Source: Streptomyces sp. MMG1533 (lineage in GTDB: Bacteria; Actinomycetota; Actinomycetes; Streptomycetales; Streptomycetaceae). Taken from it: a DNA stretch of 64,000 nt. Positions 34,394 to 43,077 of this stretch are shown here, piece by piece. A model generated the notes under the pieces. That model was not told where the DNA came from. It did no database searches and worked only from the letters and a program-made list of their open reading frames with translations. The stretch spans positions 130,395 to 194,394 of the forward strand of contig NZ_LGDG01000156.1 of assembly GCF_001279775.1 (NCBI RefSeq), given 5' to 3'. The position numbers were made by a program, and so were the translations under genes. Each line of letters begins with the position of its first letter. Positions within the stretch are counted from its first letter, which is position 1.

Positions 34394-37300
34394 CTACGGC
34401 GTGACCTTCTCGATCTTCACGCTGCCGATGCCCGCGACCGTGCCGCGCGCGTTGAGCAGCTGGACCTGGCCGAAGAACTCACGGCCCTCCGGGGCGGCCG
34501 CGGCGGCGGTGACGCTGCCGGAGACCGTCGTGGAGTCTCCCGTGCCCAGCTTCACCGGCGTCGAGTCGTCGACGGTGACGGTGCCGAGCGCGGCGGAGAA
34601 GAACACGTCCTGGTAGTCGTACGCGGTGGAACCGGCCGGGATCGCGTAACCGATGACCTCGATGGTGTACGTGCCGGCGGCCGGGGCGGCCACGGACACG
34701 GACTCCTCCGAGTCACCGTCGGCCGAGCTGCCCGCCTCTTCGCCCGCCGCGTCGTACACGACGAGGTCGAGGTCGGCGGCGGCGTCGGAGACGTTGCCGA
34801 TGACGACGTCCAGGGACTTGGCGCCCTCGGGCACCACGACCGTGGTGGTCTGCGTCTCGCCCTCGGCGATGGTCGGACGGGCCGACTTGGCCGAGCCGAG
34901 CGGACCGCCGGCCAGCTTGCCGTCGACGGCGGCGAAGTTGTTCGTCACCTTCCAGGAGGCGGTGGCCGGGGTGCCGACCTTGGCCTCGGGCACGGTCACG
35001 GTCTCCGGGTCGAAGGCCGCGCCGAGGACGGCGACGTCCAGCTTGTACGGGTTGTCGAGCAGCGGCGACGTACGGCGCGACTCGACCTCGATCTCCCAGA
35101 CGCCCGGCACCGGGTCGGCGTACGAACGCACGTCGGGCTTGCAGCCGTTGCCGTCGAGGTAGTTGTTGTAGCAGTACGGGGTGCCGGTGTTGTCGATCGG
35201 GACGCCGTACGGGTGGATGGCGATGAACCGGGTCTGGCTCTTGTCCTTCAGCCCTCCGATCGCGACCTCGAGGGACTTGGCGCCCTCGGGCACCGTCACG
35301 AAGTACGACTGGGTGCTGTTGCGCTGGACCGTGTTCGACGCCGAGTAGGTGTACTTGACCGGCGCGGAGACCACGACCGTCGTCATGACCTGCTTGTCGA
35401 TGCCCTCGGTCTTCGGGTCGTCGACCTCGAGGATCGCGCTCTTGAGACCCGCGGACTTGGGCGCGGCCTGGACCTTGACGGTCACCGGCTGGTTCAGCGG
35501 CAGCTTCACCTCGTCGGAGCCGACGATCCGGAAGGTGCTCGCCGCGTTGTTCTCGAAGTGCAGCTCGTGGCGGATCGCCTTGTCGGCGCCGGACGTACGG
35601 GTGATGGTGACGTCGTACGTCTTCTTCTGGCCGGCCTTGAGGCCGCCCTCACGGTCGTACAGACCCGTGCCGAAGCCCGGGGTCTTGAGGAACTGGTCGA
35701 CCGCGGTGTCGACCGGCGCCTTCACGGTGTAGTCGTGCGCGGTGGCGCCGTCGAGGATCGAGTCCCAGGCGTCCTCGATGTTGATGAGGCCGGCCCCCTC
35801 CTCGTACGCCTGCACACCGCTGATGTGGTCGGCGGTCGAGGTGAGCGCGGTGCGCAGGCCGGCCGGGGCGAGGTCGATCTTCTTCGCCTTGGCGGCGCTC
35901 AGCAGCAGCGCGGACGCGCCCGCGGCCTGCGGGGACGCCATCGAGGTGCCCTGGAGCATGCCGTAGCCGGCGGGCAGGGTGTAACCCGCCTCGGCGACCG
36001 GGGCGCCCGGCAGCCAGGTCTGGATGGTGTTGATGGCGGCGCCGGGCGCGACGAGCGTCGGCGTGAAGCCACCGTCCTCACGCGGACCGCGCGAGGAGAA
36101 CGGCATCATCGCGTACTTCTTCTCCACGACCGAGCCGTAGTTGGCGGCCCAGGTCTGCTTGGAGATGGACGCGCCGACCGAGATGACCTTGTCGGCCAGG
36201 CCCGGGTCGCCGATCGTGTTGGCGCCGGGGCCGGAGTTGCCGGCCGAGATCACCAGCTGGACGCCGTAGGTGTCGATGAGGCGCGTGTACAGCTCGGCGC
36301 GCGCGTTGTTGCCGTCGTTCAGCGCAGGCAGGCCGCCGATCGACATGTTGACGATGTCGACACCGCGGTTGACGACCAGGTCGATCATGCCCTCGGTGAG
36401 GGCGACGTTGGTGCAGCCACCGGTCCAGGTGCAGGCACGGGAGGAGACGATCTTCGCGCCCGGTGCGGCACCGTTCATCTTGCCGCCGAACAGGCCGTTG
36501 GCGGCGGTGATGCCGGCGACGTGCGTGCCGTGCTCGGACTCGATGACACCGATGTTGACGAAGTCGGCCTTCGCGCCGGCCGCGTTGTAGACGACGTCCT
36601 TGCGGATCTCGACGACGAAGGGCTGGCGCTCGGCGACGTCGGTTGCCGGGTTGTCGGTGCCGAACCAGCCGATCTGGAAGCCGTCCTTGTACGGCTTCAT
36701 CGGGGTGTCGTCACCGAAGTCGTTGTTGTTGTTCAGGTCCACGCGGACCGTACCGGCCGCGGCGTCGTACAGCACGCCCCAGACGTCGGTGGTGTCGCCG
36801 TCGCGGTTCGCGTCGCCCGCGGCGTCGCCGCCCGCGGTGGCGGACTCGCGGAAGACGTTGATCTGGTACGACCCGGCGGGCGCCGTCCAGGTCTTGCCGC
36901 TGTACGTGAAGGTGGGCCCGGACACCGGGGTCAGCATCGCGCGCCAGGTGGCGTCCTGGTCCCCGACCGGGTCGGTCGCCGTCACCCAGTCGACGATCTT
37001 CCGCTCGCCGGTGGTGGTCTTCTGCAGCGCCGGGTGGGAGAGGTCCACGCCCGAGTCGAGGACGCCGATGGTGACGCCGCGGCCGTCCGCCTTCGGGTGG
37101 TCCTCCACGAAGTCGACGGCGCCCGTCTCGAAGGACGGGTTGTACGGGTTCTCGGCGGGGGTGTTCTTGTTCGGCGCCGCGTAGGCGGCCGAGGTCTTGC
37201 CCGCGGCGCCCTTGGCGGTGTCCGCGCTCGGCGTCGGGTCGTCCAGCGGGATGTCCTGCCGCAGGTCGATGCCGTGCACGGAGGACAGCTTCACGGCGGC

Positions 37301-37684
37301 GGCGATGGCCGAGTCCGCCTTGCCGGTCGGGACCGTCGCGCGGACGTAGCCGAGCTTGTCGTAGGTGCGGCCGACCAGGCCGCCCTGGACCGAGTCGAGC
37401 TGCTCGGCGACCTTCTCGGTCTGCCCGGGCGCGGTCGCGACCATCATCGTGACGGTCTTGTCGCCGTCGGCCTTGGCCTCGGCGAGGACGTCGGCGTCGT
37501 CGGAGCCGAGCTTGTCGTGGGCGGACTTCACACCCGGGTCGGCCGCGACGGGGGCCTCGGCGTCGGCGAGGGCCATGGGTATCGGCCCCGCCGCGGAGAG
37601 CGCGGCCACCAGACCGGCGGCCACGGCTATCCGGGCCACGCGTCTCGCGCCGGGTATCGGTTCGCGCTGGGGGGTGAGGGTCAT
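34394..37684 (-). CDS. Large secreted subtilisin-like serine protease (S8)
   Basis: A 1096-residue S8 peptidase. A Sec signal ends near ALADA (residue 42), with an inhibitor-type prodomain to about 180. The triad is D210 (VTIGVLDSGVDLSHP), H385 (ESEHGTHVAG) and S581 (GTSMASPQAAG), with oxyanion Asn in ISAGNSGPGAN. About 175 residues separate Asp and His, far more than in plain subtilisins; this insert carries Asp/Asn-rich stretches (DANRDGDTTD, DLNNNNDFGDD) suggesting calcium binding. The C-terminal 400 residues are beta-sandwich-like. ATG 37684 is chosen because AAGGG lies six nt upstream; ATG 37690 touches that site. Confidence 0.9.
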   Translation of the reverse strand: MTLTPQREPIPGARRVARIAVAAGLVAALSAAGPIPMALADAEAPVAADPGVKSAHDKLGSDDADVLAEAKADGDKTVTMMVATAPGQTEKVAEQLDSVQGGLVGRTYDKLGYVRATVPTGKADSAIAAAVKLSSVHGIDLRQDIPLDDPTPSADTAKGAAGKTSAAYAAPNKNTPAENPYNPSFETGAVDFVEDHPKADGRGVTIGVLDSGVDLSHPALQKTTTGERKIVDWVTATDPVGDQDATWRAMLTPVSGPTFTYSGKTWTAPAGSYQINVFRESATAGGDAAGDANRDGDTTDVWGVLYDAAAGTVRVDLNNNNDFGDDTPMKPYKDGFQIGWFGTDNPATDVAERQPFVVEIRKDVVYNAAGAKADFVNIGVIESEHGTHVAGITAANGLFGGKMNGAAPGAKIVSSRACTWTGGCTNVALTEGMIDLVVNRGVDIVNMSIGGLPALNDGNNARAELYTRLIDTYGVQLVISAGNSGPGANTIGDPGLADKVISVGASISKQTWAANYGSVVEKKYAMMPFSSRGPREDGGFTPTLVAPGAAINTIQTWLPGAPVAEAGYTLPAGYGMLQGTSMASPQAAGASALLLSAAKAKKIDLAPAGLRTALTSTADHISGVQAYEEGAGLINIEDAWDSILDGATAHDYTVKAPVDTAVDQFLKTPGFGTGLYDREGGLKAGQKKTYDVTITRTSGADKAIRHELHFENNAASTFRIVGSDEVKLPLNQPVTVKVQAAPKSAGLKSAILEVDDPKTEGIDKQVMTTVVVSAPVKYTYSASNTVQRNSTQSYFVTVPEGAKSLEVAIGGLKDKSQTRFIAIHPYGVPIDNTGTPYCYNNYLDGNGCKPDVRSYADPVPGVWEIEVESRRTSPLLDNPYKLDVAVLGAAFDPETVTVPEAKVGTPATASWKVTNNFAAVDGKLAGGPLGSAKSARPTIAEGETQTTTVVVPEGAKSLDVVIGNVSDAAADLDLVVYDAAGEEAGSSADGDSEESVSVAAPAAGTYTIEVIGYAIPAGSTAYDYQDVFFSAALGTVTVDDSTPVKLGTGDSTTVSGSVTAAAAAPEGREFFGQVQLLNARGTVAGIGSVKIEKVTP

Positions 37685-37725
37685 CGGCATCCCTTGTAGG
37701 TAAAGGAACGAGCAGGTGGCGGCCG

Positions 37726-37778
37726 GGACCGATCGGTCCTGGTCGCAGCGGCCCGGAATGCGATCCCGGACGATCGCA
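37726..37778 (-). promoter_or_regulatory. Palindromes upstream of the subtilase
   Basis: GGACCGATCGGTCC (37726-37739) is a perfect 14-bp palindrome. TGCGATC (37759-37765) and GATCGCA (37772-37778) form an inverted repeat with a 6-bp centre. Both lie 40-95 nt before the protease start, suitable for operators. No regulator is identified. Confidence 0.4.
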
Positions 37779-37905
37779 CAGCTTTACGCATGGGAAGGAT
37801 GATTAGGGAGAGTTGACCGAATCGATATGGGCGCATGGGGAAAACCCCCGGTGCCCTTTGGGGAGATGAGCCGCGAAAGGGGCAAACACCTCAGGGGCCC
37901 CCGGT

Positions 37906-39669
37906 TCAACCCTTCTTCAGCACCAGCTCCGTGTTCCGGTCCTTCGACTCCCCGGCCAGGTCCGTGCGCGCGCCCGGCGCGTTGTAGGACAGCTCGCGGT
38001 AGAGGGCGGCCAGGCCGGTCTGGGAGAGGTCGGTGAAGTCGGTGCGGTGGGGAGCCGAGGACTCGATGCAGGTGGTGAAGAGCGAGATGGTGCCGTCCTT
38101 GTTGTCCACCAGCTCGATGACGCGGGCGAGCTGCGGGTAGTCGACGTGGGAGGCGGTGGAGATCTCCCAGAAGGAGCGGCCGTCGGGGGCGGAGTGCGGG
38201 GTGATGTCGTTGCGGTGGATGTGGCCGTTCACCCAGGCCAGGACGTTCGCGTGGCTGCCGAGGAGGGCGACGACCTCCTGCCCGTTGTGCCGCCGCTCGC
38301 CGGGTCGGGCCGGGTCGGGCCGGGTGTTGGTCATGGACTCGCTGGTGTGGTGGCTGAAGACGACCGCGTACGAGTCCTTGTTGTCGCGCAGTGTCCTGTC
38401 CAGCCACCTCAGCTGGGCCGTCCCGATGGAGCCGTTGTAGTGGCCGCCGGGGTCGGTGGTGTCGAGGCTGATGCCGATGACGTCGTCGGCGATGCGGAAG
38501 CTGTAGTACTGGGTGCCCGCGTCGAGGTTGGCGGAGGAGTAGCCGTGGCCGACCGGGCCCACACCGCGGTAGGCGGGGTCGAGGTGGGCCTTGAGGTAGT
38601 CGGCGGCGGTGTACGGGGCGCGCTTCTCGTCCGGCGTGACCGAGCGCATGTCACGGGTGTGCGCCTTGAGCAGGTCGCGGAACGCCGTCCCCTTGGGGTC
38701 CTTGCCGTTCTTGATGGCGTCCTGGAGCTTCTTCGCCTCGGACGCGGACAGGCTCATCAGCTTCTTGCCGCCGATGGCGTGCTCGGCGAGCCAGGAGTCG
38801 CCGTGGCCGTAGCAGCCGAGCGGCAGGGAGTCGTGGTTGCCGACGGTGGAGTACCAGGGCAGGTTGAGACCGGGGCTGTTCAACTCCCGTACGGCGGCGG
38901 CCAGGAAGCCCTCCAGGTGCGGGAACCCGAGCTGCTTGTCGGCGTCGCGCACGGTCGCGTCGGGCTGCCAGTACTGCTTGAGGCCGCTGTTCTGGACGCC
39001 CTCGTAGTGGCGCGGGTCCCCGGAGTCGGGGGTGATCCGGCCGCCGCTCATGACGGTCAGGAACCACTCGAGCTCGGTCCTCGCGTTGTTGTCCGTGTTG
39101 TCTCCGGTCGTCATCGCGAAGTGCAGCGGGGCGCCGGTGACGGGGGCGCCCCGCAGCGCGTTGACCCGCTCGACGAGCGAGACCGCGCCGTGCACGGTGA
39201 GCGCCTCGTGCGGCCGCCAGGCGTGGATGTCCGTGGAGCGCAAGTACTCGAGGCGCATGGGGTGCTGGGCGTCGATCAGGTGCAGATCGGTGAGCTGCAC
39301 GAACGCGGCGAGCGTGGTCCGGCGCCCGGCCCGGCCGGTCTTCGGTGTGGCGAGCTCGCTCCGCACCCGCCGCGTCCAGCCGGGGCCGTCGCCCAGGCGC
39401 CGGTAGCCGGAGCTCGTACGCGGGGCGGCGACGGAGGCGAGCGTGGTGCCGCGGGTGTACGGCGCCAGAGGCGCGGCCGGGGCCTTGCGGGACTGGGCCA
39501 CGGGCGCCCCGGCCGCGCCGGTGTCGGTGGCGGAGGTGGCGGCCCGGCTGTCGGTGGGCCGCAGGGCGTAACCGACGCCCGCGGAGACGGATACGGCCGC
39601 GGTGGCGGCGAGGACGGTACGGCGGTTGATCCCCAGCGCGGAGCTGGCGACAGAGCGTGTGCGCGACAT
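37906..39669 (-). CDS. Tat-exported metallophosphoesterase
   Basis: A 587-residue extracellular calcineurin-type phosphoesterase. Twin-arginine signal NRRTVLAATAAVSVSAGVG is at residues 15-33. Metal-binding motifs in order: QLTDLHLIDA, TTGDNTDNN (GDxxD), STVGNHDSLP (GNHD), VFSHHTS and NGHIHRND (GHxH). ATG 39669 has GGGGAG eight nt upstream. A pair of 11-bp PHO-box-like units lies 100 nt upstream, fitting phosphate-starvation induction by PhoP. Substrate is not predictable; a secreted phosphodiesterase or phosphatase for phosphorus scavenging is likely. Confidence 0.87.
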   Translation of the reverse strand: MSRTRSVASSALGINRRTVLAATAAVSVSAGVGYALRPTDSRAATSATDTGAAGAPVAQSRKAPAAPLAPYTRGTTLASVAAPRTSSGYRRLGDGPGWTRRVRSELATPKTGRAGRRTTLAAFVQLTDLHLIDAQHPMRLEYLRSTDIHAWRPHEALTVHGAVSLVERVNALRGAPVTGAPLHFAMTTGDNTDNNARTELEWFLTVMSGGRITPDSGDPRHYEGVQNSGLKQYWQPDATVRDADKQLGFPHLEGFLAAAVRELNSPGLNLPWYSTVGNHDSLPLGCYGHGDSWLAEHAIGGKKLMSLSASEAKKLQDAIKNGKDPKGTAFRDLLKAHTRDMRSVTPDEKRAPYTAADYLKAHLDPAYRGVGPVGHGYSSANLDAGTQYYSFRIADDVIGISLDTTDPGGHYNGSIGTAQLRWLDRTLRDNKDSYAVVFSHHTSESMTNTRPDPARPGERRHNGQEVVALLGSHANVLAWVNGHIHRNDITPHSAPDGRSFWEISTASHVDYPQLARVIELVDNKDGTISLFTTCIESSAPHRTDFTDLSQTGLAALYRELSYNAPGARTDLAGESKDRNTELVLKKG

Positions 39670-39768
39670 GGCGCGATCTCCCCGAGTGCGAACTGCGTCG
39701 GCAGTGGTCGCGGGCGATCGCCGACAGTCGCTGCCGCGAACTTCCCGCTCTCCCTGGATCGTTGGCAC

Positions 39769-39790
39769 CGGGAATGACCTGCGCGTGAAC
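39769..39790 (-). promoter_or_regulatory. PHO-box-like direct repeat
   Basis: On the minus strand, GTTCACGCGCA is followed directly by GGTCATTCCCG, two 11-bp direct repeats matching the GTTCA/GGTCA start of Streptomyces PhoP-binding units. It lies 100 nt before the Tat metallophosphoesterase. Confidence 0.5.
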
Positions 39791-39879
39791 GAGGCGGCAA
39801 CGCGCAACGCCGATCACCGTACGTGGATCTTGGACTACCCTGCGCGTCTGCGACCGCTCCCCGGCCGGCCCGGAGACGG

Positions 39880-40386
39880 TTACTCCGTGTTCATCTCTCC
39901 GGGTAGGGGAGCAGTTCCCGACGGGGCTTCGGCCGGGTTCTCCACCCGTCCCGACGGCGGCCGTTCCCGCCACAGCCGCAGCCCGACGTCGACCATCCTC
40001 ACCCGGTTCAGGTCCGGCACGGCATCCAGGTCGTGCCAGGCCGCCATGTCCGTGGAGCCGCCGATCTCGTAGCGGAGGTCACCACCGGTGATCCGGGCCT
40101 CGTAGACGAGGCGGACGCCGTGGTGGTCGAGGGTCCGGCCGAAGCGACGGGGGAAGGCGCGGCGGAACGAGTGCATGCCGAGCAGCGCGGTGACCTCGAC
40201 GCGGTAACCGGTCTCCTCGGCCAGTTCCCGCACGACGGTGTCATGGGGATCCTCGCCGTGCTCCATCCCGCCGCCGGGCAGTACCCACTCCGGCGGGCCG
40301 CCGTCCGGCGCGGGGGACCGGGAGAGCAGGAGCTGTCCGTCGCGGACGCATATGGCGTAGGCCGCCACCCTCAATTTCCTTCGCAC
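39880..40386 (-). CDS. Nudix hydrolase
   Basis: A 168-residue Nudix-fold pyrophosphohydrolase. The Nudix box is perfect: G39-x5-E45-x7-R53-E54-x-x-E57-E58-x-G60, in PGGGMEHGEDPHDTVVRELA then EETGY. N-terminal VAAYAICVRDGQLLLSRSP is the usual first strand. A hydrophilic tail of about 25 residues follows the domain. The substrate is not predictable; ADP-ribose-like or oxidised nucleotides are common. It is a lone gene, divergent from the serine hydrolase. Confidence 0.88.
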   Translation of the reverse strand: MRRKLRVAAYAICVRDGQLLLSRSPAPDGGPPEWVLPGGGMEHGEDPHDTVVRELAEETGYRVEVTALLGMHSFRRAFPRRFGRTLDHHGVRLVYEARITGGDLRYEIGGSTDMAAWHDLDAVPDLNRVRMVDVGLRLWRERPPSGRVENPAEAPSGTAPLPGEMNTE

Positions 40387-40553
40387 CCATGGACGTTAAC
40401 CTGCCGGACCGACTGTCCCGGGCCACAGGGAAAAGGGCCGAAACCCACTCAACTGGCGTACTGCGCCTCAACCTTGGCGACACCCGCCGGGTCTGTCCCC
40501 CCGACCCCGCTCGACGACGGGACGACGAGCGGAACGACAACGGGGAGATGGAC

Positions 40554-41699
40554 ATGATCGTACGTACGACCCTGATGGCGGCGACGGCCGTGGCCCTGAC
40601 GGCAGCCCTGGCCGGCCCCGCGATCGCGGCGGCGCCGACCGCAAGCGGCGGCAGGCACGACGCGACCCGCGAGGCGATCGAGGCCGCGGTGAAGGACGGA
40701 GTGCCCGGCGTGACGGCAACGGCCGAGGACGGCCGGGGCGTGTGGTCGGCGACCGCGGGTGTGGGCGACCTCGGGACGGAGAAGCCGCGTTCGCCGTACG
40801 ACCGATACCGCGTCGGCAGCATCACGAAGACGTTCGTCGCCACGGTGCTCCTCCAACTGGAGGCTCAGGGGCGCCTGTCGCTGGACGACAAGGTGGACAA
40901 GTGGCTGCCGGGACTGGTCCACGGCAACGGCCACGACGGCGGAAGGATCACCGTCCGCCAACTCCTCAACCACACCAGCGGCATCTTCAACTACACGGAC
41001 GACGAGACCTTCGTACGGACGTACTTCCTGAAGGACGGCTTCTTCAAGCACCGCTACGACCACCGCACGCCCCGGGATCTGGTCGCGATCGCCATGTCCC
41101 ACAAGCCCGACTTCGCGCCGGGCACGTCCTGGAACTACTCCAACACGAACTACGCGCTGGCCGCGCTGGTGATCGAGAAGGTCACGGGCCGCCCGTACGG
41201 AGCGGAGGTCCGCGACCGCATCACCGCGCCCCTGAAGCTGAACGCCACCTCGGTCCCCGGCACCCGGCCCACCCTCCCGCAGCCCAGCAGCCGCGCCTAC
41301 GGCAAGCTGGCCGAGACGACGACAGGACCGACGTACGACGTCACGGAACTGAACCCCTCCCTGGCCTACGGCTCCGGCGACATGATCTCCAACTCGACCG
41401 ACCTGAACCGCTTCTACACGGCCCTGCTCCGAGGCGACCTGCTCCCCGCCCGGCAACTGAAGGCCATGAAGACCACGGTGCGGGCAGAGGGCTTCCCGAA
41501 CGCCGGCTACGGCCTGGGCCTGATCGACCGCAAGCTGAGCTGCGGCGTCCACGTCTGGGGCCACGGCGGCGGCATCCACGGGTCTTCGTCGGAGGCGGTG
41601 ACGACGGCGACAGGGCGCCACGCCCTCGCCTTCAACTTCAACGGGGACTGGGCCGGGGACAGCGATGCGGTGATCGAGGGCGAGTTCTGCGGCAAGTAG
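40554..41699 (+). CDS. Secreted serine hydrolase (class C beta-lactamase/DD-peptidase fold)
   Basis: A 381-residue secreted protein: signal peptide MIVRTTLMAATAVALTAALA with cleavage near AIAAAP. Penicillin-binding-type motifs are SITK (S89-x-x-K92), YSN (Y195-S196-N197) and HGGG near residue 344 in place of KTG. This pattern belongs to the D-alanyl-D-alanine carboxypeptidase/esterase side of the family, with Streptomyces R61-like signatures (RVGSITKTFVA, LLNHTSGIFNYT). GGGGAG six nt upstream fixes ATG 40554; ATG 40548 touches that site. The role is in cell-wall peptide trimming or beta-lactam interaction. Confidence 0.88.
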   Translation: MIVRTTLMAATAVALTAALAGPAIAAAPTASGGRHDATREAIEAAVKDGVPGVTATAEDGRGVWSATAGVGDLGTEKPRSPYDRYRVGSITKTFVATVLLQLEAQGRLSLDDKVDKWLPGLVHGNGHDGGRITVRQLLNHTSGIFNYTDDETFVRTYFLKDGFFKHRYDHRTPRDLVAIAMSHKPDFAPGTSWNYSNTNYALAALVIEKVTGRPYGAEVRDRITAPLKLNATSVPGTRPTLPQPSSRAYGKLAETTTGPTYDVTELNPSLAYGSGDMISNSTDLNRFYTALLRGDLLPARQLKAMKTTVRAEGFPNAGYGLGLIDRKLSCGVHVWGHGGGIHGSSSEAVTTATGRHALAFNFNGDWAGDSDAVIEGEFCGK

Positions 41700-41803
41700 C
41701 GGTCGCGCCGGGCCCCGCAGCCGCGGGGCCCGGCGCCGGTGCGCTCCCGGCGACGGGTCGGCAGGAGCAACCCGGAGAGTTTCACGGGGACCCCGGTCCG
41801 TCA

Positions 41804-42871
41804 CTATCGGGGCAGCACGACGACGTACGCGGCCGGGTCACGGTCGCCGGACGCCATGAGTGCCGTACGGATCACCGCCGCCTGCTGCTCCATCGCGTCC
41901 CTCAGCTTCCTCGGGGTGATGTGGACGACCGTGATGCCGAGCCGCTCCAGGTGCTCGCGCTTGCGGGCGTATTCGGACCAGAGCACGTCGTTGTCCTGAC
42001 AATGGCCTTCGCGGGGCGCGCGGGTGTCCAGTTCCACCGCCACCGCCTGTTCCGGCCAGTACGCGTCCAGGCCGCCCAGGTGCGGGCCGCCCGGCAGACG
42101 CAGGTCCACGTTCCAGACCGGGTCCGGCAGGCCGTACTCCCGGACCATGGTGTGCAGGCGGTCCTCCGCGATCGACCTGCTCTCCGCCAGCAGCGAGTCC
42201 ACCGCGTCGACCACGTGCGGACGGCTCAGCAGCTTGGCGTTGTTCAACTCCCGTACCACCGCCGCCGGTTCGCAGTGGCCGGCACGCACCGCCTCCGTCA
42301 GCAGGCTGCGTACGGCGCCCGCGTCCGTCAGTTCGGTCACCGCGTCGGCGAGCGCGCGCGGGACGGGGGCGACCGGGACGCCGGTGACCTGCTGCGGGGT
42401 GGGCATGGACGTCGTACGGACGACGCGTGCGCAGCCCGTCGTGCGCAGGCGGCGCAGGCGGGGGACCAGGACGTCGATCCGGTCCAGGGTCGTCAGCGGG
42501 GGCGTGCCGGAGAAGCCGTGGAGGGTGAGGGCCGCCAGGCCCGTGATCATCGCCTCGGAGTACATCGGCCGGTGCGGTTCCGCCGCGCCCGGCTGGGCCG
42601 GGACCCCCGTCGCCCGCTCCTTCGCCGCGTACATCAGCACCCCGTGCAGCCGCTCCTCGCTGGTCGGCGGGCCGGGGTGGAGCAGGAAGACGCCGGGGAG
42701 CAGCGGTTGCCACGGGCCGCCCGGGCGGCACTGCTCGTTCGTCTCGGCCGGGGAGACGCCGTGCGAGCGGAGTTGCGCGGCCGTCGCGACGCGGCGGTGC
42801 ACCTCGGTGAGGTGGTGCAGGGGGCGGGGGGAGAGCGGCGGGACCGGGGGGAGTGGCGTGTTGTGGTTCAT
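41804..42871 (-). CDS. AbiEi/DUF559-like protein with endonuclease-fold C-terminus
   Basis: A 355-residue protein. The N-terminal part (RRVATAAQLRSHGVSPA, then PGGPWQPLLPGVFLLHPG) is the winged-helix pattern of AbiEi-type proteins. The C-terminal 100 residues read like the DUF559/Vsr endonuclease-like fold: GGPHLGGLDAYWPEQAVAVELD then DVLWSEYARKREHLERLGITVVHIT. Such proteins are common in actinobacteria without a known toxin partner. No AbiEii-type toxin is next to it, so I assign no toxin-antitoxin role. ATG 42871 is the more plausible start; the frame is open to 42940. Confidence 0.65.
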   Translation of the reverse strand: MNHNTPLPPVPPLSPRPLHHLTEVHRRVATAAQLRSHGVSPAETNEQCRPGGPWQPLLPGVFLLHPGPPTSEERLHGVLMYAAKERATGVPAQPGAAEPHRPMYSEAMITGLAALTLHGFSGTPPLTTLDRIDVLVPRLRRLRTTGCARVVRTTSMPTPQQVTGVPVAPVPRALADAVTELTDAGAVRSLLTEAVRAGHCEPAAVVRELNNAKLLSRPHVVDAVDSLLAESRSIAEDRLHTMVREYGLPDPVWNVDLRLPGGPHLGGLDAYWPEQAVAVELDTRAPREGHCQDNDVLWSEYARKREHLERLGITVVHITPRKLRDAMEQQAAVIRTALMASGDRDPAAYVVVLPR

Positions 42872-42984
42872 GGCGTGCAGGTTCCCGCCGTCGGTCCCGG
42901 TTTTAACCGCTGTTACACGGTCGTCGACAAATGCGGACAAGGCAGCACTAAAGGACGGGTGTTCGGATGCCGAGTAGACACGGA

Positions 42985-43017
42985 AAACCCCTGGTCCATT
43001 CGGATGGGACCAGGGGT
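42985..43017 (-). terminator. Hairpin terminator of the second pepN
   Basis: AACCCCTGGTCC (42985-42996) pairs perfectly with GGACCAGGGGTT (43006-43017), 12 bp with a 9-nt loop, 60 nt downstream of the minus-strand pepN stop. Confidence 0.8.
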
Positions 43018-43077
43018 TACGGCTCCTATTGCCTGAATTCCGTAACGGTCAGGAAGTGCCCGATCGTGGGCCGAGGA

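Noticed and set aside
35213..37699. 828-codon plus-strand frame opposite the subtilase
   Set aside because: Shadow frame; the minus-strand subtilase has signal peptide, triad and ribosome binding site.
41804..42871. Toxin-antitoxin module around the AbiEi-like protein
   Set aside because: No AbiEii-type nucleotidyltransferase or other toxin gene is adjacent; neighbours are a serine hydrolase and pepN.
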